A stretch of DNA of 64,000 nt, taken from contig NZ_PKQK01000008.1 in assembly GCF_002968835.1 (NCBI RefSeq), positions 94,693 to 158,692 of the forward strand. Direction: 5' to 3'. Shown in pieces: positions 50,202 to 57,963 of the stretch. This stretch comes from Paenibacillus sp. PCH8. Lineage in GTDB: Bacteria; Bacillota; Bacilli; Paenibacillales; Paenibacillaceae. Within the stretch, counting starts at the first letter, position 1, and each line of letters opens with the position of its first letter. The translations under genes were made by a program, and so were the position numbers. A model generated the notes under the pieces. The model did no database searches. It saw nothing but the letters and a program-made list of their open reading frames with translations, and had not been told where the DNA came from.

Positions 50202-52070
50202 ATGGCATCATCAGGCATTATTAATTTTTTGATTATTGCCACTACTGTCCTTGGTTTTATCACACTTTTCTTATACCTACTTTGGAAAAAACCAATTCGA
50301 AAAAATGATGACTTAGCCCAAGCGAGAGCCGAACAGTATTCCATTCCTGAGTTGGTCGAATTCACGAAAGTCATGATTAATGATTTCATAAACACAAACT
50401 TAATGGATATGGGTTTGTCAGGTGAAGAGTTTGAACGTCGACAAGCCATCATCAATGAATTTCGGAAATCATTGCGTAACACGGTTTCGGGAGAAATTAG
50501 CGACAAAATTTATGTGAAGCAGCAGATCGATAATATTCTTGAACGTGAGTATGGGATTAATGAGTCCAATATCGATCTCGTTCTGCCGTTTACACAACCC
50601 GATAAATTAACCTCACAGGATCGTTTCGACATCTTGATGCATCACTTCAAGAAAGAGCACGGCTATAAAGCACTGACATACATGATTGAAAAGTATAATT
50701 TAGCGCAACTCAAATATGTCATTGAAGATGGGAAAACCCCATCTTACATCATTACAGATGATGAAATCCAAAAAGTTTACCGAAAAGAGATCCGCAGCCT
50801 TGATTTCAAGGATAAGCTTAGTATCGTTGTTCAGCGAGTTTATCAGTTGTACAAAGGGTTTGGCGTAATCGATGAAATCAGGGATATGACTATTGATGGA
50901 GTATCTGGAGGTGTCTCCGGAGCACCAGACAAAATGAAGACGGTAGAGCATGAAATTGAGTTATTGGGCAGGATGAGACATACCAAACGCGGTAATAACT
51001 CTGTCTCAATTTTCCACAAAGGTAAAACGATTCACCTATCATTTTTGGAATTCGAATCAGAATTGGAAACTAAGCGCGTTGCACAAAACATTTACAAGCA
51101 TAATAGTCCTGGTCCCTTAACAGAAACAACAGGTTATGTAGTGAACGACATGGCAGATGGATCGCGTGTTGTCGTTGTTCGACCACCATTTGCTGAGAAT
51201 TGGGCATTTTGGGTACGGAAATTTGATATCCCGAATCTATCAATGGAATTTTTGATTCCAGACTCTCATAAAAATGCCGAGCTGCCAAGAAATATGCTCA
51301 AGTTTTTAATGAAAGGTGGACAAACAACCGGATTTACAGGGAATCCAGGTGCAGGTAAAACCTCATTGATGATGACGAGTATCGGATTTATTTATGCCTT
51401 TCTGAATTTGCGAACGTTGGAACTTATTTTCGAACTTAACTTGCGACAACTCTACCCAGGTAGAAATTCCATGGCACTCAAAGAAATACCAACCGTTCCA
51501 GGACAGAAAGCCTTGGATCTAAAGAAGAAATTGGATACGGATGTAAGTATTTTGGGAGAAGTAGCAAGTCAGTCCGTTGCATCCTGGATGATTCAAATGA
51601 CGCAGTCAGGCAGTTTGTTTACGATATTCTCCCATCACGCAGTATCGACTAAGCAGCTTATCAAATGGTTCCGAGATGCGCTCCTATCCATGGACATACT
51701 TCAAGATGAACGATTAGCGGAGCAACAAGTAGCGGAAGCAATCAAGTGGGACGTACATGCTACTCGGGATCATACTGGGAAACGTTATCTTGAGCGTTTC
51801 ACGGAGATTAATCTGGTTCAGTATGACGAATCATTTTTCGATCGAACAGAAGATTACGAGGAAATGAAGAAAGAAAGTTTACGGAGACAGTATGGACCAA
51901 TTTGGAAAGAATCTAATGTTATCGAATATAGAGATGGAGGATATGTAGCTGTCAAAACAATTTCTCCGGAACGGATTAAGCAGATGAAGGAAGCAATGCT
52001 TGAGGAAGATTGTATCGCATTTGACATTTTCCTAAATGAACATTGGGGAGGACAGGACCAATGGATATAG
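50202..52070 (+). CDS. tadA: TadA/VirB11-like secretion ATPase, 622 aa
   Basis: The motor for pilus assembly or secretion. One N-terminal membrane segment (IINFLIIATTVLGFITLFLYLLW) is unusual for TadA. Walker A GFTGNPGAGKTSLMMT lies near residue 380, with FEFNLRQLYPGRN-like and FTIFSHHAVST segments later. The acidic Walker B and Asp-box residues are hard to place (LDTDVSILGEVASQSVASWM may fill that role), so it is diverged. Its end overlaps the TadB/C-like gene by ten bases. The membrane anchor and divergence set it apart from CpaF proteins of classical Tad systems. Confidence 0.8.
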   Translation: MASSGIINFLIIATTVLGFITLFLYLLWKKPIRKNDDLAQARAEQYSIPELVEFTKVMINDFINTNLMDMGLSGEEFERRQAIINEFRKSLRNTVSGEISDKIYVKQQIDNILEREYGINESNIDLVLPFTQPDKLTSQDRFDILMHHFKKEHGYKALTYMIEKYNLAQLKYVIEDGKTPSYIITDDEIQKVYRKEIRSLDFKDKLSIVVQRVYQLYKGFGVIDEIRDMTIDGVSGGVSGAPDKMKTVEHEIELLGRMRHTKRGNNSVSIFHKGKTIHLSFLEFESELETKRVAQNIYKHNSPGPLTETTGYVVNDMADGSRVVVVRPPFAENWAFWVRKFDIPNLSMEFLIPDSHKNAELPRNMLKFLMKGGQTTGFTGNPGAGKTSLMMTSIGFIYAFLNLRTLELIFELNLRQLYPGRNSMALKEIPTVPGQKALDLKKKLDTDVSILGEVASQSVASWMIQMTQSGSLFTIFSHHAVSTKQLIKWFRDALLSMDILQDERLAEQQVAEAIKWDVHATRDHTGKRYLERFTEINLVQYDESFFDRTEDYEEMKKESLRRQYGPIWKESNVIEYRDGGYVAVKTISPERIKQMKEAMLEEDCIAFDIFLNEHWGGQDQWI

Positions 52071-54106
52071 GATTAATCATTCTTCTCTCAATATTGGTAC
52101 TCACGAGTACCCCGTTGATTTACTACTTTTTTAAGTCGAAGAAAGATCAGAAAAAAAAGGTAGATATCTTTACTGCTAGTCGTGTTCAAAAACGTACAAA
52201 CGCAAAAATGATGGTGTTTTATCAAAGGTCATATGACAGATTCTCAGGGATACCTATTCTACGGAATCAACTTAGTAGTATCCGCAGAAGGTTGTCATTA
52301 ATCAACACTTATGATGAATTCACCATACGTAAAGAAACCATGCGGATTACCTTTTGGATTCTTGGCTTTATCTTTATTGGAATAACGTTAGTTGCCTTTG
52401 TAAGTTGGAGCTTTATCGCTATCATGATTGCGATAGCGATAGCCATAGTGGCAAACGGACTGCTCATTACTATTTTTGTGAGTCGAGTGGAGAATCGATT
52501 GTTGAATCAATTTGCAGATTTTTTGGAAGAAACGCGCCATGAATATCAAGAAACACAGCGAGTGGATGATGCCCTGTATAACGCAGCCCAAATATCTCCA
52601 CACACCATTAAATTGCAGACTGAAAAGATACATGAAGTTATTTCTTCAGAAGATCCAGAAGGAAAGCTAAGTGAATATTATGCGGTTGCACCCAATCGTT
52701 ATCTCAAAATATTTGCTGGCGTATCCCATATGGTTATGGAATACGGGGATAAAAAAACGTCTGATGGATCTATGTACTTGGCCACAATCACTAAGTTTGT
52801 CAAACAGATTAGAGATGATCTGCTACGTAAAAGACTTTTGAATTACCAACTACAAGGTCTAACAATGATTGCCTTATCACCAATTCTTCTGTCCTTTCCG
52901 GTACGCAAGTGGTCGGAGACGTACTTTCCTGTAACCCAACAGTTTTACAGCAGTAGACTGGGATACATCACTTTAATTCTCATTTTTGCAACTTCTGTGA
53001 TCAGTTATGTGTTCGTCCGGAAGGTTGGTGAACTTGATGAGGATAGGAATGGTGGGTCTTCATCAAAGAAACAGTGGGAAAAGAAAGTTTACTCTTGGCC
53101 CTGGGCTAAATGGATTGTAGATCGATTAGTTCCACAGCGGCATACAAGAGCGCATTATAAACTGTCCAGGCTTTTAAAAGAATCAAACTCGCCACTAACT
53201 AAAGAGTGGTTTTATATACAGCGATTGACGGTGAGTTTGGCCAGTTTTATTACCGTTGTCATCCTATGTGTATTTCTGCACTACAATGCAGCCCATCAAA
53301 TTATAACGACACCGACTGCAATACAATCAAATATTTTAGGTTCGTTAACAGGCGATGAGCTTCAGCAAGCAAATCAATTAACATCGTTTGACAACGCAGT
53401 AATGAAAGATTTTATGGAGGTGAAAGATCAATCAAGAGATAGTTTGGTTCAAACCATTAAAGCTCAAACAAGCATCAACATGGATCCGGCAATGCTAGAT
53501 CAAACGGTGGATCGAATTTTAACCAAAATGAACATTATTCAAAATGAATATTTCAAATGGTGGGAATTGTTTATAGCCATCGGGGTAGCATTTATCGTCT
53601 ATTACATACCGATGTGGATTCTCCAGTTTAAGAGACGAATGCGTGCCATGGAAATACAAAATGAGGTGGACCAATTCCACACATTAATCTCGATCCTTAT
53701 GCAGTTTGATCGAATGTCAGTGGATACGGTTCTAGAATGGTTGGAACGATTTAGCGTCATTTTCAAGACGCCATTACGACGAGCTGTACTGAACTATGAA
53801 AGTGGTGCGGAACAAGCATTGCAGGAGTTGCGTGAAGAAGCTCCTTTTGAATCTTTTGATCGAGTTGTGAGAAGGTTGATTCGCGCAAGTGAAAAAGTCT
53901 CAGTCGGTGAATCATTCAATGATCTTCATATGCAGCAAGACTATCACGCTAAGGACAAAGAGGACAAACTGAATCGTATGATTCAACAAAAAGCAGTGAC
54001 TGGTAAGATGATCGGGTTTATACCCACCAGCCTTATGATTTTTATGTATCTGGTTTTCCCAATGATCTATATGTCTTATAAGAGCTTGTCATCAATAGGC
54101 TTTTAG
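52061..54106 (+). CDS. Fused TadB/TadC-like inner-membrane protein, 681 aa
   Basis: Two type II secretion F-type halves in one protein. The N-terminal half has membrane segments near residues 3-21, 100-140, 280-300 and 325. The C-terminal half has segments near 395-415, 500-520 and at the extreme C-terminus. It contains an F-domain-like cytosolic region (EVDQFHTLISILMQFDRMSVDTVLEWLERF...ALQELREEAPFESFDRVVRRLIRASEKV). TadB and TadC are normally two proteins, so a fusion or duplication of one is inferred. ATG 52061 has GGGGAGG upstream. It is the membrane platform for the TadA-like ATPase. Confidence 0.75.
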   Translation: MDIGLIILLSILVLTSTPLIYYFFKSKKDQKKKVDIFTASRVQKRTNAKMMVFYQRSYDRFSGIPILRNQLSSIRRRLSLINTYDEFTIRKETMRITFWILGFIFIGITLVAFVSWSFIAIMIAIAIAIVANGLLITIFVSRVENRLLNQFADFLEETRHEYQETQRVDDALYNAAQISPHTIKLQTEKIHEVISSEDPEGKLSEYYAVAPNRYLKIFAGVSHMVMEYGDKKTSDGSMYLATITKFVKQIRDDLLRKRLLNYQLQGLTMIALSPILLSFPVRKWSETYFPVTQQFYSSRLGYITLILIFATSVISYVFVRKVGELDEDRNGGSSSKKQWEKKVYSWPWAKWIVDRLVPQRHTRAHYKLSRLLKESNSPLTKEWFYIQRLTVSLASFITVVILCVFLHYNAAHQIITTPTAIQSNILGSLTGDELQQANQLTSFDNAVMKDFMEVKDQSRDSLVQTIKAQTSINMDPAMLDQTVDRILTKMNIIQNEYFKWWELFIAIGVAFIVYYIPMWILQFKRRMRAMEIQNEVDQFHTLISILMQFDRMSVDTVLEWLERFSVIFKTPLRRAVLNYESGAEQALQELREEAPFESFDRVVRRLIRASEKVSVGESFNDLHMQQDYHAKDKEDKLNRMIQQKAVTGKMIGFIPTSLMIFMYLVFPMIYMSYKSLSSIGF

Positions 54107-54121
54107 ATGAGAGGTTAATCG

Positions 54122-54221
54122 ATGTCAAATACCTTAGCTTGGTTTGCACAGGTGGGCATTCATTGTAACCGTTGAAATCATCGCATCTGTTGTTTTCTTA
54201 TTGAACCAGACACAAAACTAA
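54122..54221 (+). pseudogene. Putative 32-aa membrane peptide, frame broken by one base
   Basis: After ATG 54122 (GAGAGG seven bases upstream) the frame reads MSNTLAWFAQV and soon stops. Removing one G from the GGG at 54154-54156 gives a 32-residue peptide with one strong membrane segment (AFIVTVEIIASVVFLLNQTQ) and a stop at 54219. Position between the membrane platform and pilin-like genes fits a minor pilin or assembly peptide. Low-certainty call because it depends on a frame correction. Confidence 0.4.
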
Positions 54222-54247
54222 ATTTATTTAAAGGGAGATAATGCAAG

Positions 54248-54703
54248 ATGAATAACGTACCAGATTGGCTAAAGGTAGCCGCAGGAATTTTTTTAACAGT
54301 ACTCCTTATCACCTTTGTGTACTATCTGACCACTACAGCACAAGAAAAAAGTAAAGAAGCGGCTGATGAAATGAATGGTATTTTTAATGCCATGAGTGAT
54401 GCAAAATACACTCAGTACACCAGTGGTCCAAAAACAGGTAGCCAGGTCGTTAATGCTATCCGTCAGTATGCGAAAAAACCTCAATTTGGAATCAAAGTAA
54501 TTACGGGTAAAGGCGATACTTCCTTCTACGGAAATCCGTTTACAAGTGACGGAACAGTTACGGCACAAAAATCGAATGATTTTGCTAAAGCAGAAAATCC
54601 AACTTCAAGTGCATACATTAATCTATCAGGAAGCTTCGAACCTAAAGTTATTCGAGATGCTAACTCTGTTGTTGTAGGAATCGAATTCACGCAGATGCCC
54701 TAA
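54248..54703 (+). CDS. Pilin-like protein, 151 aa
   Basis: A short cytosolic start and one N-terminal membrane helix (VAAGIFLTVLLITFVYYLTT, residues of about 10-30) are followed by a soluble domain. This is the layout of pilins and pseudopilins, without a recognisable prepilin peptidase site. It heads a set of four similarly built proteins after the TadA/B/C genes. AAAGGGAGAT precedes the ATG. A hairpin follows it, which may set its level higher than that of the downstream genes, as expected for a major subunit. That point is inference. Confidence 0.6.
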   Translation: MNNVPDWLKVAAGIFLTVLLITFVYYLTTTAQEKSKEAADEMNGIFNAMSDAKYTQYTSGPKTGSQVVNAIRQYAKKPQFGIKVITGKGDTSFYGNPFTSDGTVTAQKSNDFAKAENPTSSAYINLSGSFEPKVIRDANSVVVGIEFTQMP

Positions 54704-54720
54704 AGAATTTCTCAAGATTT

Positions 54721-54752
54721 TCCCTTCTCTCATAAGAGGGAAGGGAGATTTT
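54721..54752 (+). terminator. Intercistronic hairpin after the first pilin-like gene
   Basis: TCCCTT.CTCT pairs with AGAG..AAGGGA, followed by a short TTTTC. A partial terminator or RNA-stability element inside the operon is likely. Confidence 0.55.
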
Positions 54753-54771
54753 CAAGAAAGGAACGATAGAG

Positions 54772-55149
54772 TTGAATGAGAGTACAAATGACTTCATTTA
54801 TTATGCTACTTGGATCATGATTTTCATTATAGCTTTAGGATCTGCTTCATTTGAACTGGATCATCAACAAAGATACCAAGCATCCATTCAAGAAGTATCC
54901 AACATGGACTATAGATTGTTCACTACTTCAGGATCGATTGAAGATGAGACCTACAGTGGTGCAGAAGTGTTGCAAAGCATACAACGTATTCAAAAGATTG
55001 GAGCGAACATACAGGTGGAAGGTATCACCTTTACTCAGTCCATTGACATTGATAACACAGATGTCTCCATGATCAACCTTAAAAAGTCTTATAGAACAAA
55101 ATATGTACGTAATACTGCAGGATTGATTACAACCATTATTTTTACATAA
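54772..55149 (+). CDS. Pilin-like protein, 125 aa
   Basis: One N-terminal membrane helix (DFIYYATWIMIFIIALGSASF) is followed by a soluble domain. Probably starts at TTG 54772 after AGGAACGAT. It is the second of four similar small proteins and is followed 14 bases later by the third. The family is not recognised by eye; assignment is by topology and position. Confidence 0.55.
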   Translation: MNESTNDFIYYATWIMIFIIALGSASFELDHQQRYQASIQEVSNMDYRLFTTSGSIEDETYSGAEVLQSIQRIQKIGANIQVEGITFTQSIDIDNTDVSMINLKKSYRTKYVRNTAGLITTIIFT

Positions 55150-55163
55150 GGAGGAGGGCATGA

Positions 55164-55715
55164 TTGGGGTCTCAATTATCTAAAATATTTGCCTCGGTTA
55201 TAGGGATCATACTTTTGTTCATATATCCTTTGTATCAAAGTATGGAACGTCAAGATGACTTGGCCCAAATTGTTTCACACAAGACTGTCACCCGATTCGT
55301 GGATGCAGTACGTACCAAGGGATATATCACGCCAACCATGTATAAAGAATTTAATGAGGAACTTGCTACTACTGGAAACCTCTTTGAAGTAGAAATGGTG
55401 CACGAACACAAACTTTACATTCCAGTATATCGAGATCCAGCAAACCCCAATACTTTTGAAGGGAAATATGTTACGGATTTCAGCAATTTTTACACCAATG
55501 ATATTATGCAGGTCTTGTTTCCAAACTCAACTGAATCGTTGCAGAGCAACAATAGACGATATCACTTGGAAGTTGGCGACTTTTTCACGGTATCCATTAA
55601 AAACAAAAACCGAACACCAGCAACACATATGCAAGATATGTTCCTTGCTAATAATACAGGTAATACCAAGATTTTTGTTCCATACGGCGGGATGGTAATC
55701 AATGAAGACAACTAA
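55164..55715 (+). CDS. Pilin-like protein, 183 aa
   Basis: One N-terminal membrane helix (IFASVIGIILLFIYPLYQ) is followed by a helical region (DLAQIVSHKTVTRFVDAVRTKGYITPTMYKEF) and a beta-rich domain. TTG 55164 follows AAGGAGGAGGG. The end overlaps the next gene by 14 bases, showing translational coupling. Topology and position suggest a minor pilin or pseudopilin. Confidence 0.55.
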   Translation: MGSQLSKIFASVIGIILLFIYPLYQSMERQDDLAQIVSHKTVTRFVDAVRTKGYITPTMYKEFNEELATTGNLFEVEMVHEHKLYIPVYRDPANPNTFEGKYVTDFSNFYTNDIMQVLFPNSTESLQSNNRRYHLEVGDFFTVSIKNKNRTPATHMQDMFLANNTGNTKIFVPYGGMVINEDN

Positions 55716-56688
55716 TCTGGCAATTATATTTATTCTCATCGTTGTGCCGTTTTATCTAATCATGGACATGAGGGTATCGGATCAGAAAACTGTAAATCGT
55801 TTAGAAAAACAATATTCAGCAGCACTACATACAGCTGTCCAAGATGCTGCATACGCACTAAATCAAAATGAAAATCAAGATAAAGAGGCTTCTTATCAGT
55901 CTACTAAGTTCTTTAATGCCAATAAAGATGCAGCTATAGAAACTTTTTGGAAAACAATGTACCTCAATTTTGGGTCAGGAACTGACCAGGTCTCCCAGGG
56001 TGTCCTCGAATCTTATGTACCGGTTATAGCAGTTACCGATTATAACGGGTTTCATCTCTATGCATTCACTGAATATACGGATACTTCAGGTCAAAAAGTC
56101 TATAAGCACGCTTGGAAGCCTGAAAAACCTTATGCATATTCGGATCAAGCTGGGAACAGTATCAATTTCACATTAGACAGTTATGTAAAAGTATATCAAG
56201 CTTCCACTCAGACCTGGGTCGAAGGATACCGTGAAGAGTTGGAAGGACTCACTGATGTTCCGTTACTGAATAACGCAAAACTGTTTGATGAAGTACGTCG
56301 TAATACAATCGTAAAGTCGGTGCAGAAAGATGTGGCTTACTTCATAAACAAGCATAATACTTTTGCAACTCGACTGGGTAGTTATTATCAATTTAAACTC
56401 CCACTGATCCCTAATGAGGAATGGGTAAACAGCATTAATGACGTTGGAATCATGGCATTTATTCAGGGACTACCGGTGGGACACCAATTCTATAATAACT
56501 ATGCATTTGGGAGCGGTCGTATTTTGAAGAAGAACGTAGTCTATGGGGCAGTAGACGAAAGTACAGGTCTGAAATTCTACTATCGTAGTAACTATCCATT
56601 AAACCTACGTGTTCTAGAAACCTTTACATCTGAGAAGGATGCAGCAGCTGCAGGATACATGCCTACTGACTCGCTGAATAAGAGATAA
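55702..56688 (+). CDS. Large pilin-like or assembly protein, 328 aa
   Basis: One N-terminal membrane helix (AIIFILIVVPFYLIMDM) is followed by a helix (VNRLEKQYSAALHTAVQDAAYAL) and a beta-rich domain of about 260 residues. The first helix and the start of the second match the layout of the three smaller proteins before it. It is the last gene before a 311-base gap, so it probably ends the pilus operon. Not recognised as a named family. Confidence 0.55.
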   Translation: MKTTNLAIIFILIVVPFYLIMDMRVSDQKTVNRLEKQYSAALHTAVQDAAYALNQNENQDKEASYQSTKFFNANKDAAIETFWKTMYLNFGSGTDQVSQGVLESYVPVIAVTDYNGFHLYAFTEYTDTSGQKVYKHAWKPEKPYAYSDQAGNSINFTLDSYVKVYQASTQTWVEGYREELEGLTDVPLLNNAKLFDEVRRNTIVKSVQKDVAYFINKHNTFATRLGSYYQFKLPLIPNEEWVNSINDVGIMAFIQGLPVGHQFYNNYAFGSGRILKKNVVYGAVDESTGLKFYYRSNYPLNLRVLETFTSEKDAAAAGYMPTDSLNKR

Positions 56689-56707
56689 AGATATGGGTGT
56701 TGGATCT

Positions 56708-56797
56708 TGTGTCGGTTCATCCTTAAGGGAAGGATGGAGAAAGGATAATCATTCTCCTAAGTGGCCGCATTAAAGAGTATGATTCAGAACCGGCACA
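56708..56797 (+). ncRNA. Candidate structured RNA in the intergenic region (56689-56999)
   Basis: An 11-base closing stem TGTGTCGGTTC/GAACCGGCACA (one wobble) encloses two perfect hairpins, ATCCTT/AAGGAT and GGAGAA/TTCTCC, and about 29 unpaired bases. It resembles a three-way junction. It matches no riboswitch consensus I know, including cyclic di-GMP, SAM, purine and TPP classes. It may be a leader, a terminator-like element or a new RNA. Confidence 0.45.
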
Positions 56798-56865
56798 GAG
56801 TCGAGCCCCTAAGAATTAAATATGTTCAATTTAGCCGAAAAGTATTTAGGAGAAATTTTAACACC

Positions 56866-56907
56866 ATGATATAATAGTAATATATTAGTTAATATATTGA
56901 TTAACAT
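56866..56907 (+). promoter_or_regulatory. AT-rich operator-like repeat upstream of the stalk-domain gene (site e)
   Basis: Reads TATAATAGTAATATATTAGT, then TAATATATTGATTAACATCG. It shares AGTAATATA with sites b and c and TTAGTTAATATATTGATTAA-like words with site a. It is about 95 bases upstream of the gene. Confidence 0.5.
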
Positions 56908-56999
56908 CGAGTGCTCTTAGTATTTAATGTCGGCTAAGAGAGATTTATTAATATGCCGATAAATTGTAAAGAGTCCAAATTGAAGGGAGAAATTTTAAA

Positions 57000-57947
57000 A
57001 TGAAAAAAATCTTACTTGCTACTTTGATAGGTGCAATGGCAATTACTGCAACAGCAGGGGGTTCAACAATTCATGCGGCAAGCACTCCAAAGCAAGTAGA
57101 GGTACTGTTGAATACCGTGAAAATGAAGTTTCCTGATGCTATGCCATTCCAAGATGGCCAAGGTAGTGTCATGGTTCCGATTCGCTTTGTATCTGAAGCG
57201 TTGGGTGCCAAGGTGACGTACTCCAAGGAAGGAAAAGTGTCCAAGGTGGGGGTCGTAAGCAAAGACCATAAGGTGGATATGACGATCGGGCAGACTACAG
57301 CCCTGGTTAACGGTCAGAAGAAAGACTACGGTACCCAGATTATCTTGAAGCAGAACCGGACATTCGTTCCGTTGCGTTTGGTGAGTGAAGGACTTGGCCA
57401 GAAGGTAGAGTGGGATAAGATTGGTCGTTGGGTCTGGATCGGTAACAAAGAGTTCCGGAGTACAGATGATAAAGTGTTTAAGTTAACCAAGTTAAGTGAT
57501 TTTAAAGCATATACACAAAGTGAAGAATTCTTCAAAAATATTAAGCTTGAGAAATACAAGAATATTAAGATTATTAAGGAAAGTGATCTTCCTATCAAGT
57601 TAGGTGACGGACAAATTGTATATGAGATTAACAAGACAAAAGATTCAATACTAGGCGATGGAGTTCAAATCCGTAGCAGCCAGAGAGGGAACTCAATTAC
57701 ATTTTTAGTGAAGAACAGTTATGGTCGTGGTCGTGGAGTAGTAGATGCTGCATTTATCAATAATGACGATAAGACAGGCATGAATTTTTATCCCGTACTA
57801 AGTCGGTTGGATAAATTTAGAAACGGTGAATATCTTGATAGCTACGAAGGATGGAAAAATTTCAAAATGACACAGGCAGACTATATTCTTTTAAGAGATG
57901 GTGAGCTGGACGAATACGCTGTGGCCATCATTAATCCGTTTAAGTAA
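57000..57947 (+). CDS. Secreted stalk-domain protein (copper amine oxidase-like N-terminal domain), 315 aa
   Basis: A typical signal peptide ends IHAAS. It is followed by the stalk or copper-amine-oxidase-like N-terminal domain that is abundant in Paenibacillus exported proteins. Characteristic repeats are MVPIRFVSEALGAKVTYSKEG, ALVNGQKKDYG and RTFVPLRLVSEGLGQKVEWDK. The C-terminal 150 residues are not recognised. A good GGAGAAA ribosome binding site precedes the ATG. The domain probably binds wall or partner proteins. Heads the surface-protein genes that follow the pilus operon. Confidence 0.82.
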   Translation: MKKILLATLIGAMAITATAGGSTIHAASTPKQVEVLLNTVKMKFPDAMPFQDGQGSVMVPIRFVSEALGAKVTYSKEGKVSKVGVVSKDHKVDMTIGQTTALVNGQKKDYGTQIILKQNRTFVPLRLVSEGLGQKVEWDKIGRWVWIGNKEFRSTDDKVFKLTKLSDFKAYTQSEEFFKNIKLEKYKNIKIIKESDLPIKLGDGQIVYEINKTKDSILGDGVQIRSSQRGNSITFLVKNSYGRGRGVVDAAFINNDDKTGMNFYPVLSRLDKFRNGEYLDSYEGWKNFKMTQADYILLRDGELDEYAVAIINPFK

Positions 57948-57963
57948 AGGAGCTATGATCTGA

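Noticed and set aside
56689..56999. Cyclic di-GMP riboswitch before the stalk-domain gene
   Set aside because: The conserved class I and II motifs are not present; only a generic junction structure can be supported.
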